NCBI GenBank assembly: GCA_947167435.1
Contig: CAMVIC010000031.1
Coordinates: forward strand, 1 to 11,527
Length of the DNA: 11,527 nucleotides
Reading direction: 5' to 3'
DNA from: an uncultured Clostridia bacterium
GTDB lineage: Bacteria > Bacillota_A > Clostridia > Oscillospirales > Oscillospiraceae
The notes below the pieces were generated by a model that ran no database searches, was not told the DNA's origin, and saw only the letters and a program-made list of their open reading frames with translations. The position numbers and the translations under genes were made by a program. Below are positions 1 through 6,300 of the stretch, piece after piece; the stretch's first letter is position 1; each line of letters opens with the position of its first letter.

Positions 1-42
1 GCACTCGCGCAGGGGCGCTCGCACACTTGCAGGCTGAGAAGT

Positions 43-75
43 GTTTTTTCCGAGGTACACGCCCCCGGAAAAAAC
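43..75. repeat. Inverted repeat with T-tract before and A-tract after
   Basis: The arms GTTTTTTCCG (43-52) and CGGAAAAAAC (66-75) are perfect 10-bp complements around a 13-base loop. On either strand the T run precedes the stem and the A run follows it, which is the reverse of an intrinsic terminator. It could be a recombination or protein-binding site, or part of a dispersed repeat. Confidence 0.6.
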
Positions 76-87
76 GAATCCAATTGA

Positions 88-111
88 TTTTTCGCCTGAC
101 CAGGCGAAAAA
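88..111. repeat. Near-continuous palindrome TTTTTCGCCTG / CAGGCGAAAAA
   Basis: TTTTTCGCCTG (88-98) and CAGGCGAAAAA (101-111) are perfectly complementary 11-base arms separated by AC. The T-stem-A order matches the repeat at 43-75, so neither strand gives a stem followed by a U-tract. The symmetry fits a dimeric protein site or one unit of an intergenic repeat better than a terminator. Confidence 0.6.
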
Positions 112-231
112 CTCTGCGAGGCTTATTACTGAATTCAGGTTTGCCTGCAGTCTGCTCATTCAGTGGTTCGTTCTCAGAGCGCTCAATCGTTTTCCTCTGA
201 AAGCTGAATTTTGGAAACTGAAAACTGTACC

Positions 232-966
232 TCACTCTGCGGCGGCCAGGAGGCGCTTGGTGTAGTCCTCCCTGGGATGGTCAAAGACCTCCTGCACCGT
301 GCCCTGCTCCACAATGCGCCCCTCCTTCATCACCAGCACCCGGTCGCAGAGCTGATAGACCACATTCAGGTCATGGGAGATGAAGAGATAGCTCAGGTCC
401 AGCTCCTGCCGCAGGTCCCGCAGCAGGCGGAGAATCTGGGCCTGGATGGTCACGTCCAGGGCGGACACCGGCTCGTCCAGCAGCAGAAAGCGGGGGCGGC
501 GGATGAGGGCCGCGGCAATGCTGACCCGCTGGCGCTGGCCGCCGGACAGCTCGTCGGGCCGGGCCTTCAGCAGCTCCTCGGGCAGCTCTACCCGTCCCAG
601 CATCTCCCGCACCCGGCGCTTGCGCTCGGCGGCGTCGTACTTGCCGTAGACCCGCAGGGGCTCCTCAATGGACCACTCCACCGTGTAGGCGGGGTTCAGG
701 GAGCTGTAGGGATCCTGAAAGACGATCTGGGGCCGCTTGGTATAGTGGGTCACGCTGCCGGAATCCGGCTGCAGCAGGCCCAGAATGCAGCGGGCCAGGG
801 TGGATTTTCCGGTGCCGCTCTCCCCCACCAGGCCCAGAATCTCCCCGTGGCGCACCACGAAGTCCACGTCGTGCAGCACCTCCTGATAGGGGCCGCGGCC
901 GAACACGCCCCGGTCCCGATAGCCCGCGGACAGATGGGAGACGGACAAAACCAGCTCTTCGCTCAT
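232..966 (-). CDS. ABC importer ATP-binding protein, second subunit (NikE/DppF-type)
   Basis: This cytoplasmic ATPase pairs with the product of 963-1751 to drive the five-gene importer. All nucleotide-binding motifs are intact: Walker [10 protein letters not shown] at residues 48-56, Q-loop Gln84 in FQD, signature LSGGQRQR at 140-147, Walker B FLLLDEP at 160-166, D-loop SALD at 168-171 and the switch His198. At 244 residues it ends soon after the conserved [15 protein letters not shown] segment and lacks the long C-terminal extension of typical OppF/DppF proteins (about 320 residues), so in size it is closer to NikE (268). The ATG overlaps the stop of the preceding ATPase as ATGA, with GGAG five bases upstream. 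It is the last gene of the operon. Family and role are secure; the imported substrate is not. Confidence 0.95.
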   Translation of the reverse strand: MSEELVLSVSHLSAGYRDRGVFGRGPYQEVLHDVDFVVRHGEILGLVGESGTGKSTLARCILGLLQPDSGSVTHYTKRPQIVFQDPYSSLNPAYTVEWSIEEPLRVYGKYDAAERKRRVREMLGRVELPEELLKARPDELSGGQRQRVSIAAALIRRPRFLLLDEPVSALDVTIQAQILRLLRDLRQELDLSYLFISHDLNVVYQLCDRVLVMKEGRIVEQGTVQEVFDHPREDYTKRLLAAAE

Positions 967-1751
967 GGCGTCTCCTTTCTGTCCCGGCTGGGGATGGCCT
1001 CGATCAGGTGCCTGGTATAGGGGTGCTGCGGGTGGTAAAACACCTGCTGCGTCTCCCCCTGCTCCACCAGCAGCCCCCGCTGCATGACGGCCACCCGGCC
1101 GCAGAGCTTTCGCACCACGTTCAGGTTGTGGGAAATGAACATCATGGATATGCCGCTCTCGGCGTTGAGGCGTCTGAGCAGCGCCAGAATCTGCGCCTGG
1201 ATGCTCACGTCCAGGGCGGTGGTGGGCTCGTCCAGCAGCAGAAGGCTGGGCTGGATCACGATGGCCGCGGCAATCATGGCCCGCTGCAGCATACCGCCGG
1301 AAAGCTCATGGGGATACTTGTCGTACAGCGTCTCCGGCTCGGGCAGCTCCACCTGGGCCATGGCCCGGAGCACCTGCTGCCGGCGCTGCGTTTTGTTCAG
1401 GTCCGTGTGGATGCGCAGCACCTCACCCACCTGCTCGCCCACGCGCATCAGCGGGTCCATGGCGCTCATGGGCTCCTGGAACACCACGCCGATCCGCCGG
1501 CCGTGGAGCTTGCGCAGCTCCGCCCGGTCCGCGTGGAGCAGGTCCTGCCCGTCCAGCAGAATCTCCCCCCTGAGGGCGCACTGCTTCCGGGGCAGAAGGC
1601 CGGCGATGCTCATGGCGGTGACGGTTTTGCCGCTGCCGCTCTCCCCCACCAGGCCCAGAATCTCTCCGTCCCGGATCGTCAGGGTGATGCCGCCCACCGC
1701 CTCCCGGTCCCGGTTGTGGAATTTTACATGCAGATCCCGTATCTCCAGCAT
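963..1751 (-). CDS. ABC importer ATP-binding protein, first subunit (NikD/DppD-type)
   Basis: This is the partner ATPase of the importer, 262 residues, beginning [11 protein letters not shown]. It shows Walker A GESGSGKT at 36-43, Q-loop Gln92, signature LSGGMLQR at 150-157, Walker B LLLLDEP at 170-176, D-loop TALD and switch His208 followed by Asn. The C-terminus has the [11 protein letters not shown] segment common to peptide/nickel ATPases but not the full 60-80 residue extension of OppD/DppD, so the size matches NikD (254). The frame is open far upstream (to 2570), but that part is a shadow of the permease gene. The start at 1751 is chosen because GGGAGG lies just upstream, the protein alignment begins there, and its A is shared with the permease stop (TGATG). 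The downstream ATPase overlaps by ATGA, which implies coupled translation. Confidence 0.95.
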   Translation of the reverse strand: MLEIRDLHVKFHNRDREAVGGITLTIRDGEILGLVGESGSGKTVTAMSIAGLLPRKQCALRGEILLDGQDLLHADRAELRKLHGRRIGVVFQEPMSAMDPLMRVGEQVGEVLRIHTDLNKTQRRQQVLRAMAQVELPEPETLYDKYPHELSGGMLQRAMIAAAIVIQPSLLLLDEPTTALDVSIQAQILALLRRLNAESGISMMFISHNLNVVRKLCGRVAVMQRGLLVEQGETQQVFYHPQHPYTRHLIEAIPSRDRKETP

Positions 1752-2563
1752 CAGGCCACCTCCCGGTTTTGGGCCTGCAGGCCCTCTCCGATGAGCCCCA
1801 CGCCGAACACCAGCAGCACGATCACAAGGCCGGTGCTCAGGGCGTACCAGGGGGCCCGGGCGAACATGCCCTGGGCCTCCGAGAGCATATAGCCCAGAGA
1901 GGCGTCCGGCGGGGTGACGCCGATGCCCAGGAAGCTCATGCTGGCCTCGGCCAGCACCGCGTTGTTGAAGCCGATGGTGACCGCCGGCAGCAGCACCCGC
2001 AGGGTGTTGGGCAGCATGTGCACCAGCAGAATGCGCGCTTTGGGGGCTCCCATGAGCCGGGCGCTGGTGATGTAGTTGACCTCCCGCAGGGAGGCGAAGG
2101 CGCTGCGGGTCACCCGGGCAAAGCTTGGGATGAACACGATGCCCAGGGCCAGCACCACGTTGAGCTTGCTGCCCGGCCCCACCAGGCTGATGATCAGCAG
2201 GGCCAGAAGGATGCTGGGAAAGGCGGTCAGCGCGTCGTTGAGGCGCATGAGCGCCTCGTCCAGAAAGCCGCCGAAGGTGCCGGTGACGGCGCCAACCAGG
2301 GTGCCGCAGACCGCGCCGATGGCCACGGTGAGCAGGGCGATGGACAAGGTGGTGCCCGCGCCCTTCAGCACGCGGCTGAAAATGTCCCGCCCGAAATTGT
2401 CGGTTCCGAAGAGATGGCGCAGGGAGGGCGCCTGAAACTTCTCCGCCGCCTGCATGGCCGTGGGGCTGTAGGGCGTATAGAAGGCGCCCGCCAGAATGAC
2501 CAGGAGCAGCAGCCCGGTCAGCGCAAGGCCCGCGAGCAGATAGCCGTTTCTCTTTCGCTTCAT
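1751..2563 (-). CDS. ABC importer permease, NikC/DppC-type
   Basis: This integral membrane subunit of the importer has 270 residues, close to NikC (277). It has a short charged N-terminus (MKRKRNGY), a first membrane segment at about 9-28, then the DppC/NikC landmark HLFGTDNFGRDIFSR at 50-64, and about five further membrane helices (roughly 72-94, 112-130, 136-150, 190-212 and 242-262). The cytoplasmic EAA-type loop that docks on the ATPase is EVNYITSARLMGAPKAR at 161-177, ending in the HMLPN segment at 182-186. The start at 2563 overlaps the stop of the upstream permease as ATGA. A longer open frame reaching 3100 reads as an Arg/Gly/His-rich shadow of the upstream gene and was discarded. Confidence 0.94.
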   Translation of the reverse strand: MKRKRNGYLLAGLALTGLLLLVILAGAFYTPYSPTAMQAAEKFQAPSLRHLFGTDNFGRDIFSRVLKGAGTTLSIALLTVAIGAVCGTLVGAVTGTFGGFLDEALMRLNDALTAFPSILLALLIISLVGPGSKLNVVLALGIVFIPSFARVTRSAFASLREVNYITSARLMGAPKARILLVHMLPNTLRVLLPAVTIGFNNAVLAEASMSFLGIGVTPPDASLGYMLSEAQGMFARAPWYALSTGLVIVLLVFGVGLIGEGLQAQNREVA

Positions 2564-3507
2564 GCCGCACCTCCCAGCCGCAGCCGCGGGTCGATGCGCT
2601 GGTTGATCAGGTCCGCCAGGGTCCCCGCCAGCACCACCCACAAGGCCAGAATGACCACGATGGCCTGCACCACCGGATAGTCCCGGTTGGCGATGGAGGC
2701 CACCAGGAAGCGGCCCAGGCCCGGAATGCCGAAGACCTGCTCCACCACGATGCTGCCCGCCACCAGCTCCGCCATGGTCTGTCCCAGAAAGGTGACGGCG
2801 GAGACCAGGGAGTTTTTCAGCACATGGGTATACAGCACGCCCCGGCGGTCGTTGCCCCGGGAGATGGCCGTGCGCACGTAGGCCTTGTTCATCTCGTCGA
2901 TGACGGTGCTTCGCATCATGCGCACCGTCATGGCAACGCGGGGAATGCTCAGGCAGAGGGCGGCAAAAAAGAGAAAGCGCAGCGAGGCGCCGAAATGCTC
3001 CCGCAGCCCCGGAAAGTTTCCGGGCGTAAAGCGCTTGAGCAGGATGCCGAAGCCCCAGGACACCAGAATGCCGGTGAAGAAGGGCGGCACCGCCATGCAC
3101 AGCTGGTTCAGCGCCGTGCGCAGCACGCCCAGAGGGCCGGTGATCCGATAGGAGGCCACCCCCAGGGGGATGGACACCAGCGCAATCAGGCAGAAGCTCA
3201 GCAGGCAGAGGCAGAGGGTCACCGCCAGCTTTTCCCCGATCAGGCCCCAGACCGGCAGCTTATAGCTGTAGGATACGCCCAGGTTGCCGGTGAAAAAGCC
3301 GCCCAGCCAGCTGAAATAGCGCAGCAGGAAGGGCCGGTTCAGCCCCAGCTCCAGCCGCAGCGCCTGAAGCCGGGCTTCGGTGGCCTGGGTGCCCAGGATG
3401 GCCTGGGCCGGGTCGCCGGAGACCAGCTCAAAGGCGGCAAAGGTGAAGAAGGAGACGAGGAGCATGGTCACCAACAGCATCAGCAGACGTTTTGCCGCAT
3501 ATTTCAC
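2560..3507 (-). CDS. ABC importer permease, NikB/DppB-type, GTG start
   Basis: This 315-residue membrane subunit matches NikB (314) in length. The N-terminal helix at 7-27 is followed by the periplasmic-side segment with FELVSGDPAQ at 26-35 and GNLGVSYSYKLPV at 74-86, typical of DppB/NikB. Further helices lie at about 95-120, 132-158, 176-196, 235-256 and 277-300. The EAA loop EMNKAYVRTAISRGN (205-219) precedes HVLKNS, and VFGIPGLGRFLVASI (258-272) and the C-terminal QRIDPRLR are family landmarks. The start codon is GTG (CAC at 3505-3507 on the plus strand) with AGGAGG nine bases upstream. It pairs with the NikC-type permease to form the channel. The non-ATG start and the hairpin in the gap before it may keep permease output below that of the binding protein. 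Confidence 0.94.
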   Translation of the reverse strand: MKYAAKRLLMLLVTMLLVSFFTFAAFELVSGDPAQAILGTQATEARLQALRLELGLNRPFLLRYFSWLGGFFTGNLGVSYSYKLPVWGLIGEKLAVTLCLCLLSFCLIALVSIPLGVASYRITGPLGVLRTALNQLCMAVPPFFTGILVSWGFGILLKRFTPGNFPGLREHFGASLRFLFFAALCLSIPRVAMTVRMMRSTVIDEMNKAYVRTAISRGNDRRGVLYTHVLKNSLVSAVTFLGQTMAELVAGSIVVEQVFGIPGLGRFLVASIANRDYPVVQAIVVILALWVVLAGTLADLINQRIDPRLRLGGAA

Positions 3508-3529
3508 TTGTCCTCGCCTCCTTTTTCCC

Positions 3530-3549
3530 GGGAACCGGTGCCGGTTCCC
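3530..3549 (-). promoter_or_regulatory. Stem-loop between binding-protein and permease genes
   Basis: The arms GGGAACCGG (3530-3538) and CCGGTTCCC (3541-3549) are perfect complements, giving at least an 8-bp stem with a four-base loop. In the leftward transcript the stem is followed by GGGAAAAAGGAGG, so there is no U-tract and the AGGAGG belongs to the permease. It is therefore not a full terminator. By analogy with hairpins between binding-protein and permease genes in other importer operons, it could protect the 3' end of the binding-protein message or slow read-through. That function is inference. Confidence 0.6.
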
Positions 3550-3570
3550 CCAAGCAGAGTATTCAAACCG

Positions 3571-5124
3571 TCACGCAGCCCAGTGCAGCGTGGACACGTC
3601 CAGCACGTAGAGGGGATAGAAGGTCAGCCCTTCCAGGCCCTTGCGCACGGCCACCAGGTCCGCCAGGTCCTGCAGATACACGTTGGCGGCGTTCTCGGTC
3701 AGGTTGCGCTCCATCTGCCGGTAGATCTCCGTCTGCTCCGCGTCGTCATAGCAGGAGAGGGCCCGGGCAAAGAGCGCGTCGTATTCCTCGTTTTTGTAAT
3801 TGACGAAGTTGTTGCCGGCCTCCGACTGGAAGCGGGCAAGCAGGGCGCGGGCGGTCATGTCGCTGGCGTCCACGCCCACAACCGTGCTCTGGTACTGGCG
3901 GCCGGAATACACGTCACTGAGCCAGCTGGCCCATTCCACGGGCTGGATCACCGCGGTGATGCCCGCTTCCTTCAGCTGCTCCACCAGCACCTGGGCGGTG
4001 TCCATGTGGGGCTGATAGTTGGAGGGCACGGTAATGGTCATCTCAAAGCCGTCGGGATAGCCGGCCTCGGCCAGCAGCTCCTTTGCCTTGGCGATGTCGT
4101 GGACATAGTAGTCGGTCAGGCTCTCGTCAAAGTACTTGCCGAAGGCGGGATACATGGAGGAGCCCAGCGGATGGCCGTAGCCGTCAAAGGCCAGGTCGAT
4201 GATCGCCTGCTTGTCGACGGCATAGCACAGGGCCTGCCGGACCAGCACCTTGTCAAAGGGCTCCACGGCCTTGTTCAGGTACAGGGCCTGTACCAGGTTC
4301 ATGGTGCCCTGTTCGATGTTGAAGTCGTCCTTGCTCAGCTGGTCGGTCTGGGTGCTGCTCAGATGGGCCACCAGGTCCAGCGCCCCGCTCTGAAGGCCCA
4401 GGATCAGGCCTTCCACGTTTTCAATGACCTTGTAGGTCACCCGGTCCAGATAGGCCGGCGTGCCCCAGTAGTCGGCAAAGCGCTCCAGCACGATGCTGTC
4501 CTGGGCACTGCGGGAGACGAAGCGGAAGGGTCCCGTGCCCACAGGCGCGGTAGCCTGGTCGGCATAGTTCTCCGGCAGAATGGCCAGGGTCAGATAGGAC
4601 AGAAACTCCGGGTCAGGCTCCGAGAGGGTAATCGTCAGGGTGTCGCCCTCGCCCTTAAGGTCCGCGATACGGGAAAGGGCCGGAACCAGGGCGTTGCCTT
4701 CACTGTCCGGCATGTTCCGGCGGATGGAAAACAAAACGTCCTGCATCGTAACCGGCTCGCCGTTGTGGAATCTGACGCCCTGACGCAGCGTAAAGGTATA
4801 GGTCAGGCCGTCCTCCGCCACCTGGACGTCGGATGCGACTGCAGGAACGAGATTGCCTTCGGAGGTGGGCTTTACCAGCCCCTCAAAGACGTTGAACATG
4901 ACTTCTCTGGTTCCTGCCGCCACAGTGGTGTGGGGGTCAAGACTTTCGTCAAGGTCCTGGGCAATGCCAACGGTGATTTCATTGGCATGCGCCGTTTCGG
5001 GCTCCTGCGCCGCCGGCGCTTCCGTGGGTGCGGCGGTACCTGCGCTGCCGCTGCTTGAGCAGCCGGTCAGCAGCGTCAGTGCCGCTGTCAGGGCGAGGAT
5101 CCCAGCCAAAATTCTCTTCTTCAT
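3571..5124 (-). CDS. Extracellular solute-binding lipoprotein, family 5 (NikA/DppA/OppA-like)
   Basis: This is the substrate-capturing protein of the importer, 517 residues (NikA is 524). It has a lipoprotein signal peptide: basic MKKR, a hydrophobic core, and a lipobox ending LLTGC with the acylated Cys22. A Ser/Ala/Thr/Glu-rich linker to about residue 45 follows. The mature domain starts near NEITVGIAQDLDESLDPHTT and shows the family 5 sequence FTLRQGVRFHNGEPVTMQDV, with later ALCYAVDKQAIIDLAF and LLAEAGYPDGFEM segments characteristic of peptide/nickel-binding proteins. The ATG at 5124 has AAAGGAG six bases upstream. The substrate cannot be read from the sequence: dipeptides, oligopeptides, nickel or a metal chelate are all possible. 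The gene is first in the operon, with its own promoter at 5238-5266. Confidence 0.93.
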   Translation of the reverse strand: MKKRILAGILALTAALTLLTGCSSSGSAGTAAPTEAPAAQEPETAHANEITVGIAQDLDESLDPHTTVAAGTREVMFNVFEGLVKPTSEGNLVPAVASDVQVAEDGLTYTFTLRQGVRFHNGEPVTMQDVLFSIRRNMPDSEGNALVPALSRIADLKGEGDTLTITLSEPDPEFLSYLTLAILPENYADQATAPVGTGPFRFVSRSAQDSIVLERFADYWGTPAYLDRVTYKVIENVEGLILGLQSGALDLVAHLSSTQTDQLSKDDFNIEQGTMNLVQALYLNKAVEPFDKVLVRQALCYAVDKQAIIDLAFDGYGHPLGSSMYPAFGKYFDESLTDYYVHDIAKAKELLAEAGYPDGFEMTITVPSNYQPHMDTAQVLVEQLKEAGITAVIQPVEWASWLSDVYSGRQYQSTVVGVDASDMTARALLARFQSEAGNNFVNYKNEEYDALFARALSCYDDAEQTEIYRQMERNLTENAANVYLQDLADLVAVRKGLEGLTFYPLYVLDVSTLHWAA

Positions 5125-5167
5125 GCGAAACTCCTTTCATCACTGCCCGAAGAAAACGGGTCAATGT

Positions 5168-5190
5168 GCGGCGCCGCTTGCGGCGTCCGC
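5168..5190 (-). promoter_or_regulatory. GC-rich hairpin in the importer operon leader
   Basis: In the leftward transcript GCGG, a bulged A and CGCCG pair with CGGCG and CCGC around a CAAG loop: nine base pairs with a single bulge. It lies between the predicted transcription start (near 5231) and the ribosome binding site of the binding-protein gene. A smaller CCCG/CGGG hairpin with a T-rich loop follows nearer to the start codon. No U-tract directly follows the main stem, so attenuation is possible but not shown; message stabilisation is equally likely. No known riboswitch was recognised. Confidence 0.5.
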
Positions 5191-5220
5191 TTCAGAAAAA
5201 ATTTTGGGTTGCCGTATTCA

Positions 5221-5229
5221 GTTGTCAAC
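5221..5229. promoter_or_regulatory. Candidate operator GTTGTCAAC just past the importer transcription start
   Basis: GTTG and CAAC are symmetric around a central T at 5221-5229, immediately downstream of the -10 box at 5238-5243 on the minus strand. A repressor bound here would block the importer promoter. The site is short and could occur by chance. Confidence 0.25.
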
Positions 5230-5237
5230 CGGGCGCT

Positions 5238-5266
5238 ATTATACATGCTTTTCCCCGCTGCCGCAA
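5238..5266 (-). promoter_or_regulatory. Sigma-70-type promoter of the importer operon
   Basis: Reading leftward, TTGCGG (-35, 5261-5266) and a perfect TATAAT (-10, 5238-5243) are separated by exactly 17 bases. The predicted start near 5231 leaves a leader of about 107 nt before the ATG of the binding-protein gene. The -35 matches only three of six consensus bases, which would suit an activator-dependent promoter, for example one driven by the adjacent AraC-family protein. Confidence 0.7.
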
Positions 5267-5278
5267 GAGAAAAATCCG

Positions 5279-5315
5279 AAAAAGCCCCGTTTTCCGTCAA
5301 TTGGACGCGAGGGGC
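5279..5315 (-). terminator. Probable terminator of the AraC-family regulator gene
   Basis: In the leftward transcript GCCCC (5311-5315) pairs with GGGGC (5284-5288), which runs directly into TTTTT (5279-5283) and a second T run shortly after. Inside it CGTC and GACG can form a small nested stem. A further hairpin with arms CGGGAA and TTCCCG lies just before it at 5317-5330. The position between the regulator stop (5340) and the importer promoter fits. The 22-base interior makes it less compact than a model terminator. Confidence 0.55.
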
Positions 5316-5339
5316 CCGGGAATGTTCCCGCGCCCGGCT

Positions 5340-6182
5340 TTATTCCCCTTCCCGCTCTGCCCGGCGATAGGCCCGGGGCGTGAGTCCGTAGTGCTTTTTG
5401 AAGGCGTCCTTGAAATAATTGCTGTCGGAAAAGCCGCAGCGCAGGGCAATCTCGGTGACGGAGTCGCGGGTGGAGAGCAGTTCCCCCGCCGCTGCCTGCA
5501 GCCGCACCAGCGCCAGATACTCATGCAGGCCGATCCCTGCCGCCTCCCGGAATTTCCGCGTCAGATAATTGGGGCTGAAGCCCGCGTGGGCGGCGATTTC
5601 CGCGGTGCACAGGCGCTGCCGGTAATGCTCCCGGATATACCGGGCTGCCAGCAGAATGCTCCGCTCGCTGGTGTGCAGCTCCGCCGGCAACTCCCCGGGA
5701 AACTGGCAGTCCCGGCCGCAGCGCAGCAGCAGCTCCTGCAGCTGGGCGTGCAGCAGCAGGGGCGAACGGGCGTCTCCCAGGCGCGATTCCGCGGCCATGC
5801 GCTGAAAGTGGGCGGCTGCCTGCTCCTGGTGAGGCACGGGAATCTGCAGGACGCGGGGCCGGGTGAAGAACTCCCGGCCGCCCGGCAGCAGCGCCGCCGT
5901 GCCCTCCTCCACGTCCTCCGCACGGAAGAACACCGCGCTGCGCCTGCATGCCCCGAAAAGATAGCGGGTATAGTGCAGCACCTGAGGCGGAATCAGCAGC
6001 AGGTCCCCGCTGTGCAGGTCCAGCATCTGTTCCCCAGCCAGAAAGCGGCAGACGCCCCGCTCCACGCCGAACAGCTCGTAATAGGGGTGGCAGTGGTGGG
6101 CGGCCATGACGAAGCCCGCTTCCCGAACCAGCGTCTCCGCATAGACCCGGTCAATGTTTTCTTCCGTCTGCCTGATTCTCAT
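5340..6182 (-). CDS. AraC-family transcriptional regulator with N-terminal cupin sensor
   Basis: This is a DNA-binding regulator of 280 residues, the usual length for two-domain AraC proteins. The N-terminal cupin-like ligand domain has HHCHPYYEL at 29-37, a variant of the common HxHxxYEL motif, and SGDLLLIPPQVLHY at 58-71. The C-terminal DNA-binding domain has two helix-turn-helix units: TAEIAAHAGFSPNYLTRKF at 193-211 and SVTEIALRCGFSDSNYFKDA at 241-260, finishing with the family-typical YGLTPRAYR. The ATG at 6182 has a strong AGGAGG eight bases upstream and a good promoter at 6223-6251. It lies directly before the importer operon on the same strand and is divergent from the MATE gene, so either or both are plausible targets, as is its own gene. 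The ligand is unknown. Confidence 0.93.
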   Translation of the reverse strand: MRIRQTEENIDRVYAETLVREAGFVMAAHHCHPYYELFGVERGVCRFLAGEQMLDLHSGDLLLIPPQVLHYTRYLFGACRRSAVFFRAEDVEEGTAALLPGGREFFTRPRVLQIPVPHQEQAAAHFQRMAAESRLGDARSPLLLHAQLQELLLRCGRDCQFPGELPAELHTSERSILLAARYIREHYRQRLCTAEIAAHAGFSPNYLTRKFREAAGIGLHEYLALVRLQAAAGELLSTRDSVTEIALRCGFSDSNYFKDAFKKHYGLTPRAYRRAEREGE

Positions 6183-6198
6183 TTCCCTGCCTCCTGTG

Positions 6199-6227
6199 TT
6201 GATAAATCTGTATTTTCGCGAAATTAT
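6199..6227 (+). promoter_or_regulatory. Candidate promoter for the MATE gene, overlapping the regulator promoter
   Basis: On the plus strand TTGATA (6199-6204, five of six consensus) and AATTAT (6222-6227, four of six) are 17 bases apart. The predicted start is near 6234, about 67 nt before the chosen MATE start codon. The -10 coincides with the -10 of the opposing regulator promoter. The weak -10 keeps confidence moderate. Confidence 0.45.
6214..6223. promoter_or_regulatory. Palindrome TTTCGCGAAA between the divergent promoters
   Basis: This is a perfect 10-bp palindrome; with one mismatched pair it extends to 16 bp (6211-6226). It lies at the predicted start of the regulator transcript and within the spacer and -10 of the rightward promoter, so a dimer bound here would affect both genes. 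AraC proteins usually bind asymmetric direct repeats, so a different regulator is possible. Confidence 0.45.
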
Positions 6228-6251
6228 AGCGCATTATCCGTAGAAAAACAA
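6223..6251 (-). promoter_or_regulatory. Promoter of the AraC-family regulator gene
   Basis: Reading leftward, TTGTTT (6246-6251) and a perfect TATAAT (6223-6228) are spaced by exactly 17 bases. The predicted start near 6217 leaves a short leader ending in AGGAGG and the ATG at 6182. The surrounding DNA is AT-rich compared with the window. Confidence 0.7.
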
Positions 6252-6300
6252 GAGATTTTGCGGTATGGTAGGCAGCAGTTCGGGAAAGGCGGAGACACAG

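Larger units (their letters stand above)
1..231. other. Non-coding stretch downstream of the importer operon
   Basis: No gene is supported here. The stretch lies beyond the stop codon of the last importer gene and has a lower GC content than its surroundings. It holds several inverted repeats: GCGC/GCGC around AGGG at 7-18, a 10-bp pair at 43-52 and 66-75, an 11-bp pair at 88-98 and 101-111, the palindrome CTGAATTCAG at 129-138 and GAGCGCTC at 177-184, plus ACTGAAT at 128-134 facing ATTCAGT at 158-164. A 74-codon open frame at 41-265 crosses these repeats and the end of the neighbouring gene on the other strand; it has no convincing ribosome binding site and I do not accept it. I see no ordinary U-tailed terminator for the leftward operon. 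Confidence 0.6.

Noticed and set aside
88..111. Intrinsic terminator for the importer operon
   Set aside because: The T-tract precedes and the A-tract follows the stem on both strands, the wrong polarity for a U-tailed terminator.
41..265. Open frame of 74 codons on the plus strand
   Set aside because: It crosses two inverted repeats, lacks a ribosome binding site and ends inside the convergent ATPase gene. It is more likely a by-product of repeat DNA.
963..2570. Possible fusion or extended N-terminus of the NikD-type ATPase
   Set aside because: The upstream 273 codons are the out-of-frame shadow of the permease gene; the true start at 1751 has a ribosome binding site and the normal protein N-terminus.
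1751..3100. Extended N-terminus of the NikC-type permease
   Set aside because: The added residues are an Arg/Gly/His-rich shadow of the NikB-type gene; the start at 2563 gives a standard permease with ATGA overlap.
2824..5058. Open frame of 744 codons on the plus strand
   Set aside because: It lies opposite the binding-protein and permease genes, runs across their intergenic hairpin and is rich in Gln, His, Gly and Ala with no domain pattern. It is the antisense shadow of GC-rich codons.
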